In this document: one piece after another, positions 1-12,542 of the stretch
Layout of the letters: the number at the start of each line of letters is the position of its first letter
How positions within the stretch are numbered: position 1 is the stretch's first letter
Made by a program: the position numbers and the translations under genes
The notes under the pieces: model-generated
What the model was told of the DNA's origin: nothing
Seen by the model: the letters and a program-made list of their open reading frames with translations, nothing else
The model's database searches: none
Source: Mytilinidion resinicola
Lineage: Eukaryota; Ascomycota; Dothideomycetes; Mytilinidiales; Mytilinidiaceae
Assembly: GCF_010093595.1 (NCBI RefSeq)
Contig: NW_022985444.1
Location: 233,697 to 297,696, forward strand
DNA: 64,000 nt
Reading direction: 5' to 3'

Positions 1-1239
1 GAAATTGTATTCATCCATCCAGAACCTCAAGTTGCTGAGAAGAAACCTTAACACTTCATGACTGCCGTAGTTGAATAGCCGGCTATCCCAAAGTTCATGT
101 CTTCCTTTCGCACCCTCATGGAAGTACAGATGATCGCTGTTGTCGAACATGTTCAAACCATCCAAGACGTTTTTGGAGGCATGGCTGTGGACTACGTCCA
201 GCAAGACGGTGATCCCCATGCCGTGCGCAGTGTCAACAAGCTCCTTCAGATCATCTGGTAGTCCGTATCGGCTGCTTGCCGCGAAGAAGCTGTTGATCTG
301 ATATCCAAAGCTGGCATAGTAGGCATGCTCCATGATCGCCATCAACTGAATTGTGTTGTATCCCAAGTGCTTGATGCGGGGGAGGATATTTTTTGTGAAT
401 TCCTTGTATGTTGCAACTTTTGGTTCCGGAGAGGAAATGCCAACATGGGCTTCGTAGATTCGGGCGCTGAGCGGCTTTGGAGGCCTGGGGTGCTTGAAGA
501 CATATGCCTGCTCCTTTGGTGGATTCCAAAATCTCGCATCGTACACAGGCGATACACTCAAGTCTTGTGTGACCCGTTTGATCCAAGCTGGAATTCGTTC
601 TTGCCGAGCATGATCGTTAGGCACCACTAATGAGATCTGGACTTTTGGTTAGGTTATCGCAGATGATACGATAAGGCCGAGCAGGCTTACCTTGAGCTTT
701 GAATCATGAGGAATGGTAGCCTGGCCATCTTTCCCAGGTATCGTGACCTCCCAGACGCCGAAGTTGTCTTTTGCCATCGGTGTGGCATCTCGATTCCAAT
801 TGTCTGGTGATATCATGATCAGCCCATGTCCTCAAGGTCTGAAGGGATGGCTCCTACTGAAATCTCCGATCAAGTACGCCCTTAGAGCATTAGGTGCCCA
901 TTCCCGGTAGACCACGTCTCCGTTATCTCGAACGTTGAACCCAAACTTCTCGAACCCCTTTCGGATGTATTAGATTTGGCGCGCGGAGAGGCTAAACGAC
1001 GGAACCGTACCTTCGAGAACTTCTCCAGGCCCCCTTCGGTCTCGTCAATTGTCTTGATCCACTGTTGTGCTTTGCTGTATCTGCTGCGAAGAGAGTCCTT
1101 GAAAGGTCCCAGCCAAGGGTCGAGTTGCACCAAGCCTATCAATGTTAGACAGTGGATCTGAAGAGAGGGCGGAGCGCATACCAGTGCCGTCGTTCGGCGT
1201 TTCTCTAGGCGCACCTGCCGTGATGGAGTTGTTTGCCAT
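1..1239 (-). CDS. GLC3: 1,4-alpha-glucan (glycogen) branching enzyme, 3' end off the window
   Basis: Cytosolic GH13-family enzyme that makes alpha-1,6 branches in glycogen. Five exons splice in frame: 1182-1239, 1011-1135, 858-957, 691-803 and 1-636. The N-terminus has the family's LDPWL...RY segment, then the CBM48-like region with YREWAPNA and [15 protein letters not shown] (the latter created across an intron), then the start of the GH13 barrel: [29 protein letters not shown] and [11 protein letters not shown]. The ATG at 1239 is chosen because it opens the conserved N-terminus after a 19-residue lead. The remaining catalytic Asp/Glu residues lie beyond base 1. It is divergent from the ClpX gene over about 0.8 kb. 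Identification is confident from motif order and length so far. Confidence 0.95.
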
Positions 1240-2053
1240 GGTGAGAAGGTATTAGTGAGGTGAGGAGGCGGCGCAGTCGAGCAGCTTATGAGTTTTCGCA
1301 GGCAGCTGCAGGTCTCAGTCGGTGTCGGCAGTCAGACTATGATCGGAGAGGCGCATTGATGGGAGGCTGCGGTTTGCGGGGTTCGACGTGCACAGAATGG
1401 AGCTATGGAGGAGTAAGGACTGGCAGTCTCGGTGTCTCCCAACCACAAGCCAGGGTCCTGCTCAATGACGTTGGGTCTAACGCTGGGAGGGGCAACGCGC
1501 AGAAGAGATAAAAGCCCCGGCTCAGGATCACCTCACCGTTGGGCAGCGAGTTGTTTGATTACTACGTATTGTGGTATTGTATCTGACGGGTGACGGCGCC
1601 TCCAGGGCTCGCGTGTTGAGTGTCGGAATGTTTATGATCTCACCTGCCCGCCTGCTGTAGCTATTCTGAATAAGTGGTAGTTCGTTCTAGTGTGAAGCTA
1701 GCCAGATGCGTGAAGCCGTGCTTTAATACAGCCGGGTGAGATTCGAGGTTTGTGGAGTGCAGTGAACTTCTAGAGTAGGAATAACGCGCAGATAGATAGA
1801 TATTGCGAAGCAGAGATCAATATATAGGAAGCTCTGACACCACCCCGTATATTCTCCCCTTCCCCGGCTCGGTCCCGCTTATCGGTGGCGGCAGCCTGGC
1901 AACAGCGCTAACCCCGCGTCGAGCTCCATCGCGGACCAAGGGCCCTCGACAACAGCTCCATCGCCACGCCTCACGACCCGCCTGCGCGTGCCCGAATGAA
2001 TAACACCTCGCACAGTTGCTAATTGCACGGGGTAGGCCCTTCAGCTCGCCAAT
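1240..2053. promoter_or_regulatory. Divergent intergenic region between GLC3 and MCX1
   Basis: About 0.8 kb between two start codons, so it should hold both promoters. The stretch is GC-rich near the MCX1 start. I see no ORF with coding character, repeat or RNA gene, and no convincing named site. Confidence 0.5.
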
Positions 2054-3937
2054 ATGGCGAGACCCACGCTGTCGCTCTCCATCACCTTGAACCCTCACTC
2101 CCGAATCTCATACGTCGCCCTCGCCACCGTCACCTCGCGCCGAACCTTACACTCGACCACAAGACGACTCGACCGCTTCGAACGATCGGATTTCTCGGGA
2201 CAAGGCTTTACAGGAGAATATGAGCCAGGCCAGCCAACGGGCGGACCGCTGGGAGATGCCAGCATAGCGGGGGTGCCGAGGGTGACGCCCAAGGCCCTGA
2301 AAGACCATTTGGACCAGTTCGTAGTTGGGCAGGAGAGGGCTAAGAAAGTCCTGAGTGTTGCCGTATACAATCACTACCAGCGGGTTCAGGAGGTGCAGCG
2401 GCGCGAAGAGGAACAAGCTAGGTTGGAAGCCGAGCACGCGAGGAGGAACCGGCACCCAGTCGAGGGTGAGCATTCACCTCATGCAATGGTATTGAGCTTA
2501 TTCTAACGCAGATGAATATCCAGGACAGCAACAAGTAGCGCCGTTGAAACCTATATTCGCTTCTCATCCGGATCCACCAAAGCCGGAACCCGTCGAGCCT
2601 GTCGAGCCTCCTCCAAAGCAGGAACCCGTTCCCGAGCCTCCTATAATTGATACTAGTCCACTCACAATCGAGAAATCGAATGTCTTATTACTTGGTCCCT
2701 CGGGTGTGGGCAAGACGCTCATGATCAAGACCCTAGCTCGCGTGCTCGACGTCCCAGTTAGCATCTCCGACTGCACGCCTTTCACATCCGCTGGGTACAT
2801 TGGCGAGGACGTCGAAGTATGCGTACAACGGCTCATTTCCGCCGCAAACTTCGACATAGCCGCCGCGGAGCGTGGCATCATCGTTCTCGACGAGGTCGAC
2901 AAGATCGCCGCAGCAAAAGTACACCATGGCAAGGATGTTGGTGGTGAAGGCGTCCAACAAGCTCTGTTGAAGATAATCGAGGGAACAACGCTTCAAATAA
3001 AAGTGAATCAGGAGCGGAGTTCGAGCCATAGCAGCAGAGCTGGACAGAATGGAAGAGATGCTGCGCCTCCAGCGGCCAAAGGCGAGATTATCAACATCAA
3101 GACCGACAACATCCTCTTCATTTGCGCTGGGGCCTTTGGAGGTCTGCACAAAATGGTGCTGGACCGAGTCGCCAAGGGTGGGCTTGGATTCGGCGCCGAA
3201 GTGCGGCGCGCGCCTACGAAAGAGGATGCCCACAATACCATGTTGACTGGCGAAGATGAGATGTTCAAGAAACATCTCCCGTTCTTTGTTCGAGAGAATA
3301 CGACACCACAAGGAGCTAGGAAATCGGACAGCTCGAAGAGAATCTACAACACCCTTGATCTTGTAGTACCTTCTGATCTACAGAAATTCGGCATGATCCC
3401 CGAACTTATTGGTCGACTCCCTGTCTCATGTGCTCTGTCTGCGCTAGATGAGGAATCGCTAGTGAGAGTACTCACCGAGCCGCGGAATAGCCTGCTAGGC
3501 CAGTTCGAGCAGCTGTTCAAGCTGAGTGGCATAGAGCTGGGCTTTACTTCTGGCGCTTTGAGGGAGGTTGCGAAATCAGCTACCAGTATGGGAACTGGAG
3601 CTAGAGCTCTGAGAACCGTTCTAGAGCGATTGCTACATGATTGCATGTATGAGACGCCAGGTATGATTCCTTTTCTTCTGCGACTACCATTGGAGTTCTA
3701 ACACGTTGGTGTTCAGGTTCTTCAACAAAGCACATCCTCATAACCCAACCCGTCGCCCAACTCAAACAACCACCACTCTACTTCCGCCGCGAAGAGAAGC
3801 GAAAGTACCACCGCCTCTTCGAGGAAGAAGAGCAGGCGTGGCAGGATGAGCTAGACCGGAAGAACGGCGTCGCCACCAGTCAGTTCCCAAGCTTCGAGGA
3901 CTACAGGACGAAGAGCCTGGCTGCTGGTATCTCATGA
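2054..3937 (+). CDS. MCX1: Mitochondrial ClpX-type AAA+ unfoldase (Mcx1)
   Basis: Three exons (2054-2465, 2512-3660, 3717-3937) give 593 residues. An Arg/Ser/Thr-rich N-terminus ([14 protein letters not shown]) looks like a mitochondrial presequence. The AAA+ core is complete: [19 protein letters not shown], Walker A GPSGVGKT, the pore/conserved AGYIGEDVE, Walker [13 protein letters not shown], and a sensor region ending in [19 protein letters not shown]. Like yeast Mcx1, it lacks the N-terminal Cys4 zinc domain of bacterial ClpX and has instead a Pro/Glu-rich insert before Walker A. Role by family: ATP-dependent unfolding in the matrix, including activation of a haem-synthesis enzyme in yeast. 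No ClpP gene is in this window. Confidence 0.92.
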
Positions 3938-4341
3938 AAGGCAGTCAGCGGCTTCGCGCGCACAGATGACGAATGATGAGAATGAGAGACGATCAAGGTG
4001 TATGTACATATGCGATTGCGCTTGGATTTGGCCGCGTGGAGGTGGCGTTGGCTGCTGCCTACAATACATACTTCGACAGGGTTGAGTACGGGGGTTTGGC
4101 TTGAAGTTGGAGTTGAGGCCAGGTGGTCGTTCTGCATTGGGGTGGGGATGCGAGGGCATGACTGGAGTAGCGTAGGTATGGAGGTCGTCTGACGAATTTC
4201 TCACTAGGGATTTCCGAGGGGCCGAAGGATGGACGGTGGCTTGTGAGAGCCCTTTAGCAGTTGAAGATGAAGTGCCTAGGTAGTGAAGCACTGGATAATT
4301 CAATGAAGCGTGTAATTATAGAGGTTTTGAGGGTTTGTGAA

Positions 4342-4452
4342 TGGGACGTGTCTACTGCGGCTTATGACGCTACCTAGCCTCAGTGTCATCAGGGTGTTCG
4401 AGGTGTTCGCAACCCTAAAGGGCTTCGGTGGGGTCTCAGCACCGGCAGGATT
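4342..4452 (+). repeat. Diverged direct repeat, copy A
   Basis: Shares with copy B (4753-4872), in order, the blocks GACGTGT, GCGGCTTATG, GTCAT.AGGGTGTT, CTTCG.TGGGGT.TCAG and GGCACCG/CACCG...GCAGGA.TGA. The copies differ by many substitutions and small indels, so the duplication is old. Origin unknown. Confidence 0.6.
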
Positions 4453-4752
4453 GACATGTATAATGTCTCGTCATAGAAATCCGTACACTCGTTCACCGCT
4501 GCGCGAGGAGCCTCATAGTAATTTCAGAATTCAGAATTTGAGAGAAGTTCGGCGTTTTGGATGACTAGTAAATTTGCGAGGCTACCTCCGATAGTGCCAT
4601 CATGGTGTGCGCATATTGGAAGTGTATCCGCTGCCCCAGTTTCTGTTAGGACGTGGGAGCCCCACAAACAGGAGCAAAAAGATGTACGGATATCTATGAC
4701 AAGGCATTGTCCTTACAAATATTTTGAATGCTCTGGATGAGAGGGAGGGGCG

Positions 4753-4872
4753 TGACGTGTTACCGCGGCTTATGGTGCTTGGCCGGGTCATTAGGGTGTT
4801 TCACAGCACTCGGGGAACTTCGATGGGGTATCAGAACTGTCAGAACTGGCACCGAAACCCGCAGGACTGATT
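4753..4872 (+). repeat. Diverged direct repeat, copy B
   Basis: Partner of copy A about 410 bp upstream, same orientation. Several differences are C/T or G/A transitions, which would fit repeat-induced point mutation or simple ageing. No flanking target-site duplication was found. Confidence 0.6.
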
Positions 4873-6772
4873 GATCCGGACTTGAAATTTTGTTTCGGCA
4901 CTAATATTTTGCATGCGTCTCAAGCATCGTTACCTACAACTCATGCATTTTTCTTTTGACGATATTACCAAGTTGTACCTGCATGTACCCGCCGGAACGA
5001 TACTCGGAGCCGCAAACCCACACTGCTTGCTGCCTGCATATCATACAAACCGGTGATCTTGTCGCCACCGCGCGGGGACAATCCTGGTAGGGCTGGAGGG
5101 CTGGACATTAAGCGCTCCGGGAACACCTCGTGTGTGTGTGGGAGAGATAGCGGGCGTGGATGTGAGAGGTAGATAGGTGATTGATGGGATGGACGGATGG
5201 ATAAACCTTTTCACGAGTGTGTTGCAGAGGAACTGAACAGCGGCAGATAGAACAGGCAGGGCTTGTGGCACTTAATGTGCAGGTGGCGTATTCTAACGGC
5301 TGCAGGAGCGTAGTGAATTCCTTTGTAGGATTTTACCACGAACCAGAAGGAGGTGTGTGGAATACTTTCTCCGTCTCTCCAGCTTGCGTACACGCCACTT
5401 TGCATTTGGAAGCCGTTACGACTTGCCTGTGGCGTCTAGTCCGGCGTGCTTTTCTAACACCCGTTGGCCTCTCGGTCCCAACTCCGCAGCTCTACTAGCG
5501 GGAATGGTGGGTTGAGTGCTGTCATCTTTCAAGGTTTCCAAGATTTAGGTTCGGGACGTAGAATACGCAATACGGGGTTCCTGGCTCCGTACATTACGAG
5601 GATGAAGGTTTCTCGTCATGCATTGAACTACTTCAAACTTGTGGAATATCTCTCTTCCATGTCTCTCTCGGACTTTACATCGAATCGAGTCTCTCGAAAT
5701 GAGCTGAGAAAAATCAAACGCTGGCGAGAGAGCGTGTCTTCTGGCAAGAAACTGCCAATACTTCGGAGCACGCAGATTGCCGTTTGGAGTAACTCAGTGC
5801 AGTGCAGTGCAGGGAGCGGGAGGCCTGGCAGGAGTAGTGATTACGATGCAGCAAAAGGACCCGCTCCCCACCCCTCCTCGTGCATACACTCTGATACACA
5901 TACAAGAGGCGGCTAGGTATGTCATGGCACCAGCTATTTTGGGCGCGACGAGGCCTCCTGCTATCCAGATAAACAGGTAAGGGAATGCAGCTAGATGGCA
6001 GTAGTCGTCAATGGCCTGCGAGACATCGAGGTGCCGTGATAAGGCCGCCTGTATTGTTCCAAGGAAGCAACCTGAACGACACTGAACGATGCAGATGCTA
6101 GACACTGCTATTCTGAGGTCGCAAGCAGATGACAGCTGACGGTATTGGGCGGAGGGGAGTCGTCGATGTACGCGTACCAGACAATGGGAATGACGGCGCC
6201 CACACCATGGAACTTCGCCTATAGGGGATCGGCGGAGGGTCGTAAACGGGCTACCGGGTAATAACGAGTGATTAGGGCCTCCTTGCGACACCTCCGCATA
6301 CACGGGCTCGCGGTGTCTTTGCCCTCCACGACGACCTTCTCCACACTCTCTGCCAACTCTTGAGCCCTTACTCCTCTCACTCTTCCGCGCGCTCCCTACT
6401 CCTCACCCTCGGTTTTCGTGCGCTGTTGCTTTTGGACCCTCCCGAGCGCCACCATCGTCTCGAGCGGTGAGCCCAGTTGGAACTTCTCCCGTAAACGTTG
6501 CCTCGGCGTGCTCCTTCGTTCTCGAGGCTAACCACGATTTTTTCCAGTACAATTATCGCATTGCAGCTGGCCTGACGCTTGCGAAACCCAATCTTACCTC
6601 CCAATACACCTCCCATCTTCGGTCATCTATGGCGCCTTCCACCTGAAAATCCCAAGCGAGCTGCGTCTTTGCCAATTTGACTCCCGAGACCGGAGCTTCC
6701 TCCGACGAGTGAAGACTTCTTCACTGCGGCTCGTTTCTTTGCAAGAAAAACCTCGCGATACTGGCACCGTAC

Positions 6773-9700
6773 ATGGACGGTGAAGACTTCCTCAATGGTG
6801 GAATGACTATGGGCGGGGACGTGATTGGGGATCCGTCCGGAGAGATGAGCTGGGAGCAAGGCGGGCACATTACTCTTTTCGATGAGACGTCGCCACGTTT
6901 TTTTAATGACTCCTTTGCGTCGCCTGCGCCACCTGAGACCCCAATGTTGGGCGGGGCTGCGAAGGCGCCTCAGCTGTATAGTGAGAGCGACTTCTTGGGA
7001 TACGGCCGGCGACTGCAACCAGGCTCCATGGACGGAGGATCCTCGACATCACCAGAGAGCTCAGTTCCTGACTCGTCTTCAGACTCCTCCCGCAGTCGCA
7101 AGAGGAAGCCATCGACCGTGATGACGGGAGAGACGATGGATTTGGGGTGGGCCATGCATGAGGGCAGCTTGTCCCCGGAGATGCACAAGATGAAGCAAGA
7201 GACGGACCAGGCCGTGGACGCCATGGGGACGCAGATGGCCTCGCAATTCCCAGACTTCAGCGGCCCGAATAGCCCGCAGGAGCAGACGATAACGCCGTCG
7301 AAGCTGCAGCAGAACTTTGGGATGAGGAACCAGGTGCCGACGGTAAGCTCTTCGGCCTCGAGCGTTTGTTTTGGTCTTGGCGTTGACTGATATCTTTCCC
7401 CCACGTAGGCCAGTCCCAGCAAAGCTGCCTTCTTCCTTGGATCTGAGTCGCGCGACGGTTCCCCGTCCTCTGCCAACGCAATGTCGAGCGACAATTCTCC
7501 GCATATGTTCAATGGATACCAGTCCCCGTCTCCCATGACCCGCAAGCGCATGACGGCGCCCGCCATTTGGGACACCAACTCGCAATGGGCGCAGGGCCAA
7601 CACCCTGCATATGCGGGTGCGGCATCGTCGCCGTTTAGAGCAACAGTCTCGCCCGCAGCCTTGCAGAACGGGCAGATGCCAGGCCTCGGGACGCAAGCCG
7701 CTCTGTACATCGGATCAGAGACCGGAAAGTCGAGAGTCGAGACCCAGATCAAAATCACGCTCTCCGTCGACCCGCTACCGGCAGGTATCTCAGCTATACA
7801 TCTCCCGACGTACGCCATCTCAAAAGCAAAGTTGCTTGCCAATGACAAAGACATTGAAAAGTATGCTAACAAGCCGGAGACCCTTGAGCTGACAACTCTA
7901 CTGGTCTGTGCTAGTGCAATGCAGAAGGGAGGCCCGCTGGCAATTCAACAAGCGTTCAGGCGAGCCGCAGGATTGGAGCTGATACCGCAGCGACGAGCAT
8001 CCAGTGACTCTGCCTCTGGCAGCGATATCAATGACGACCCCGGCCACCCGTTGAACGGTGGCCCCGTTGGCATTTGCGAAGGCTGCATTGCCCGAGAGAA
8101 GAAGCGCGCAGGACGAAAGCGCGCAAAGAAGTCGGAGGACGAAGCGCTTTGGGAGCGATACGGTGACCAGCGAGTGGTGCTCTTCAACAACAAGGAGTAT
8201 AAGGAATGGGATACTGCCGCGGGCAAGGACAATGCTCCCGTCTCTCCTTTGCCAATGTCCCCGGATGCACGACACGTCACCGTTCCCATGCGCATCGCTT
8301 GCTACTGCCGTCATCATGGTGAGAAGCTTGGTTTCCAGGTCATCTTCACCATCAAGACCTCGCAAGGCCAGCTCATCGCACAGGCCATAACCCAGCCAAT
8401 CATCATTACTGATGATCACAAGACTGCGACAGCTCCTGGCGCTCTGCCCCCGACTGTACACTACGGTGACCCTAGCTTTGGTCCAGGAGATCCCTACGAC
8501 AACGAGCGAACCATGATGCGACCAGAGTATCCTCGACCGTATCACTCGGCTACGGACCTAGCTGCCATGGCTCAGCAGTTCTCGCCCTATTCACCTCAGC
8601 AAGGCATGGGGAAAGTCTCCGGCTATCAATCTCACGCTATGCATTCCCGCAATGCCTCCAGGCAAGCGTCGCCTTCAGCCCAAACTGGTCCAAACAAGAA
8701 GCGTAAACCCAGCGCTTCCGCACACCACAAGATCCCGTCGGGGCTAAGCATGACTCGGTTGGATGAGATGGCCTCCCGTCCCATGCCTGGCGCTCCGCTT
8801 TCGGCCGGGTTCAATGGCCTCCCTACTCCCCTTTCACTTAACACGCCCCCCTTCATGCAGTCACCAGAAGCTCCAATGATCCCATCGTCGATGTCAGTGC
8901 AGAATATGAACACTGCTGCGAGATCAAATCCGATGGGAGCTTCGATCCCGGCCCCTCTAAATTTCGAGCCTCACAACCCGCATATGAACTTCGATCCGTC
9001 GATTCCGGACCCTGGTGCATATTTCTCCACTCCGAACTCTGCCTACGCCAGTAGATCTGGGAGCCCCACAGAACGGACCATCGCCAATACGCAAACTGGG
9101 TACGATCGTGGAATGCCCCAGGTAATGACTCCAATGCCGACGCTGCACCAATTCCACCCGTCTCAAGAGCGGCCATTCCAGACGTTCCCAAACGCTCTGT
9201 CCAGCCCAACGAATACCACCGCTCAGCAGGTGCCGCCAGCCATCAATAAGATCATTCCTGAGCGAGGGTCAATTAATGGCGGCTACGAGGTCACTTTGCT
9301 TGGTAGCAGCTTCCATCGCGGCATGGAGGCTATGTTTGGCGACCAGTTGGCGACTACAACCACCTATTGGGGCAACAGCACGCTGGTGTGTTTGGTGCCT
9401 CGTGGCACACAAGTTGGAGATGTTATTGTTTCCCTTGTTTCGAGGGCGCCAGACGGAACGCCGCAACGCCTCCCCCAATCTTGCGGTAGATTCACATACG
9501 TTGATGATGAGTTGGCTAGGCTAACGGAGTTAACGATGCAAGTATTGGCTCAGCAATCGAACGGAACCGGTTCCGAGAAAGAAATAATGAGGAGCATATT
9601 AGCAGCTGCCCAAAACCAGAGTAGTCAAGGGGGTTACTCGAGTAATGTTTACCAATCCGGACGCCAGCACCGACAAGCTGCTCCGACAGACAAGGCGGCT

Positions 9701-11054
9701 ACGGAAGAGTCATTTTTGGAGATTCTGAATGTTTTGGATATGCACGACGGCATCTACCTCCCCCAGTATAACCTGCAGCTCGAGAATGGGTCCACCATGC
9801 TGTCCTTGGCAGCGGGTCTCGGCTTCACTCGTCTTGTTGCCGGATTGCTTGCTCGAGGTGCTGATCCCGACATCCGAGACAAGGGCGGATACACATCTTT
9901 GATGGTTGCTTCGATGCGTGGCCATACCCAGATCATACGACGCCTGATTCTCCGAGGTGCAGACCCGACCGTTCGAAGCCTTCGTGGTTACGTGGCTGAA
10001 GACCTGACACCGAGTGCGGAGGTATCTGATATGCTACGCCGAACTCCATACCATTCAAGGACTCGGAGTGCTGGAGCCTTGTCGATGCGTAGTCGGGCCA
10101 GCAGCGTTGCATCCACGAGATCGCTCTGGGAAGGACCTTCTCAGGCTTCCGCGAGTACATATTCATCTGTGGTAGACGCAGACGCGGGTGAGAGCAGCAC
10201 CGGTGACGAGAACAATGACACCGAGGAGCCCATGGTATCTAACGCCTGGGTTCGCTCGCGCCGCAACAGTTCTGCGGTCCACATCCAACACCCTCGCTCT
10301 GTGGTATTAGAGCCGGAGCAACAGCCTATTTCGGCTGCCGCAGTCGTGAATTGGGGCAATCAACTGGCAGCTCAGATCCAGCAGTTCCAGCAGAACGTTC
10401 GCACATTCCAGCTTCCTGTGAACCTTCAGGACTATCAAGACTCTCCCGTCGTTCGTCGCATCAGCTCCCTCGTTCCTCACAGGATGCAGGTCCCGCTCCG
10501 CACCGAGTCTGACTCCAGCAACGCTACTGTCGTTGAAGAGCCTAGCTGGCGCAACTACCTCCCGTTCCAGTCTGCTCCATCGCCGCCTCCGCCATCTTAC
10601 GACCACCTGTACCCAGGACACGGGGAGAGCAGTAACATTGTCAAGAAGCTTAACAACGTCGCCGAAAAGCTACTTGACCAAAAGGCTGCTACGATGGAAT
10701 CGACCGTTGAAGCATCGTCGAGCGTTACACCAGTCGTCAAGGGCAAGTTAGACGTCCGGATTGGCCGCAAGCCGCTGTCGAAGGAGAAGCAAGAGGCGTT
10801 GCGTGAAGCACATGCGCAGCAGCTGATGAGGATCACCACGGACAGGAACCTATGGTTCTTCTGGGTAAGTTCACGTCAATTATCTGACTACCATCACTAT
10901 CAATCATACTAACCCTCGTCACTAGTTCCCTCTCCTCATCGTGATCGTCTGCATGATGCTTTACAACCTCCTGCCCAGCCTCTTCTCGGGCATCTCCTCG
11001 GTCGCAACCTCGATCGGCTCACGCATCATCCACCGCGTCGTCGAGATTGCCTAG
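6773..11054 (+). CDS. MGA2: Mga2/Spt23-type membrane-bound transcription regulator (IPT + ankyrin + TM)
   Basis: Exons 6773-7342, 7409-10864 and 10926-11054 give 1384 residues. The layout matches yeast Mga2/Spt23: long Ser/Pro-rich N-terminus with basic NLS-like stretches (SRKRKPS, GPNKKRKPS), an IPT/TIG domain at about 797-880 (INKIIPERGSINGGYEVTLL), ankyrin repeats at about 980-1055 (GSTMLSLAAGLGFTRLVAGL; GYTSLMVASMRGHTQIIRRL), and a C-terminal membrane anchor in the last exon (FPLLIVIVCMMLYNLLPSLF). In yeast these ER-anchored precursors are released by the ubiquitin-proteasome pathway to induce the OLE1 fatty-acid desaturase when membranes are too saturated. That the anchor sits in its own small exon is seen; the lipid role is inferred from the family. 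Confidence 0.93.
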
Positions 11055-12542
11055 CCCTTCTTTCTTTCCTGGCGTTACCCCCTGTACGATACGAATACCC
11101 CCTACCATACCCTGGACACGCTTACGCGAAGGCTAGAGAGCCGGACTTCTTTCCTCGCGGTTTTTAGAACCGTAGTTCAGGCTTTATTTCCCTTTTTCCT
11201 TGTAGTTGAGGGGGGTGAAAAAAGTGGGTTGATGTGTGGATCGTGTTTTGAGTGGGTTTGAGTTGCTGAAGATGGGGTTGTTTCTGGTGAGGTTTCTTGT
11301 GTCGTGTGGTGGTTGGACTACTGGGTAAGTAAGTAGTTCATAATAATTCTGCTAAGACTACCATTTCGTGCCTGGGGTTATAAGTGATTTCTTTCACGGT
11401 TTTTCTCAGCCGTATTGGCCCGTTGAGTATTCAGACGTGCACGGTTCAGAGCGCCTGGTGACGTTTACTGACAAGTGTGCCGCCGCTGTTTGAAGCGCCT
11501 CGATGCATTTTTCGAGGCCGGAGCTATGGTGATTGGAGCATGCAGCGAGCGCGCTGGGCCACTGCCAACCTCAGACGGTGGCAGGGGGGAGTACACGCTC
11601 TGACAACTTGCGTAACTGCTCGAAACATACGCAGGGGATGTAATAACAACATATCATATTCTAAGCTTCGCGGTGATTACACGGGTTTCGGACAGCGGGT
11701 GGGAGGGGGGTTTTAGATGCTGGGACTGCTGTGTGTGTATACCGCTTTGCCGCTGGCTTGGGGTGGTTTGACGGGCGTATGGGAAGTTGGATGAGGGGGG
11801 AGGGTTAGCGGTTTGGATTGCTGGTGGAGGGGCTGGGGGACCTTAGATGGTGGTGGTTTGGAGGGTGCGGTTTTCTACGTCTCCTCGTATCTGCCAGCCG
11901 AGGATGCGTTTGTTGGTGTGTGCTCGATGATGGGCTTTTATGCATTCTTGTCCGCTATACTCTATCCGCCTACAGCAGATCTAGATCTCGCAAATATCAC
12001 AATGGGCGTGGCCGGCACGGCAATTTATCGTTGTACATGCTTCCCGCCTCCGCATACATATCCATGATACCATGGTTTAATATGGTAGCGCGGTCTGCCG
12101 CAGCCAATACAATAAAACCACACATTCGCCTTTCATGCACCGGGTTCTTTCAAATCCTGCTAGAACTTTCCGCAGGAGTAGATGTTTCGGAAAACTTTTT
12201 CAATGGGGGTATTGACGACCGAGAGAGATGCTGCCGATGCATAACAATGTTAACGTAAAGAGGTCTCTAGCGGACTTTGGAAGCCTGCGGAGATGCACCG
12301 GCGTGTGGGAGAGCTGTGGAAGATTTGCGTGAAGAGTAGAGGCCGGCACTGCGGCGGATAAGAGCCTTTGGGGTGTAGCAGAGGCCAGACCAGGAGTGAT
12401 TCCCGTGCTAAAGAAACATTGCAGTCTGAAGGTGCGGTAGAAGGAAGTTGGGGAGTGCAAGAAGTTGGGGAACATAAAGTGGTAGTCTACTCTGATATCG
12501 TCTGAGGTGGCTTAGAGAGAGCTATCCGGCTTGCCAAAACTA
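11055..12542. other. Intergenic region downstream of MGA2
   Basis: MGA2 3' UTR, then G/T-rich sequence with no supported gene. The part from about 12240 to 12480, read on the minus strand, has short stretches such as VPQLLALPNFLLPHLQ that could be further debris of the F-box pseudogene to its right, but frames are broken. Confidence 0.4.

Larger units (their letters stand above)
3938..6772. other. Long intergenic region upstream of the Mga2-like gene
   Basis: About 2.8 kb without a convincing gene. It holds the MCX1 3' end, two diverged copies of a ~110-bp sequence (4342-4452 and 4753-4872), and probably a long promoter and leader for the Mga2-like gene. The longest open frame (minus strand 5794-6303) has low-complexity composition and no recognisable motif, so I do not call it. 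Confidence 0.5.

Noticed and set aside
5794..6303. 169-codon minus-strand frame upstream of MGA2
   Set aside because: No coding signature or family text; sits in a long promoter/leader region.
6970..7872. 300-codon frame antisense to the start of the Mga2-like gene
   Set aside because: The plus strand carries the recognisable gene and its splice site; the antisense frame has no motif.
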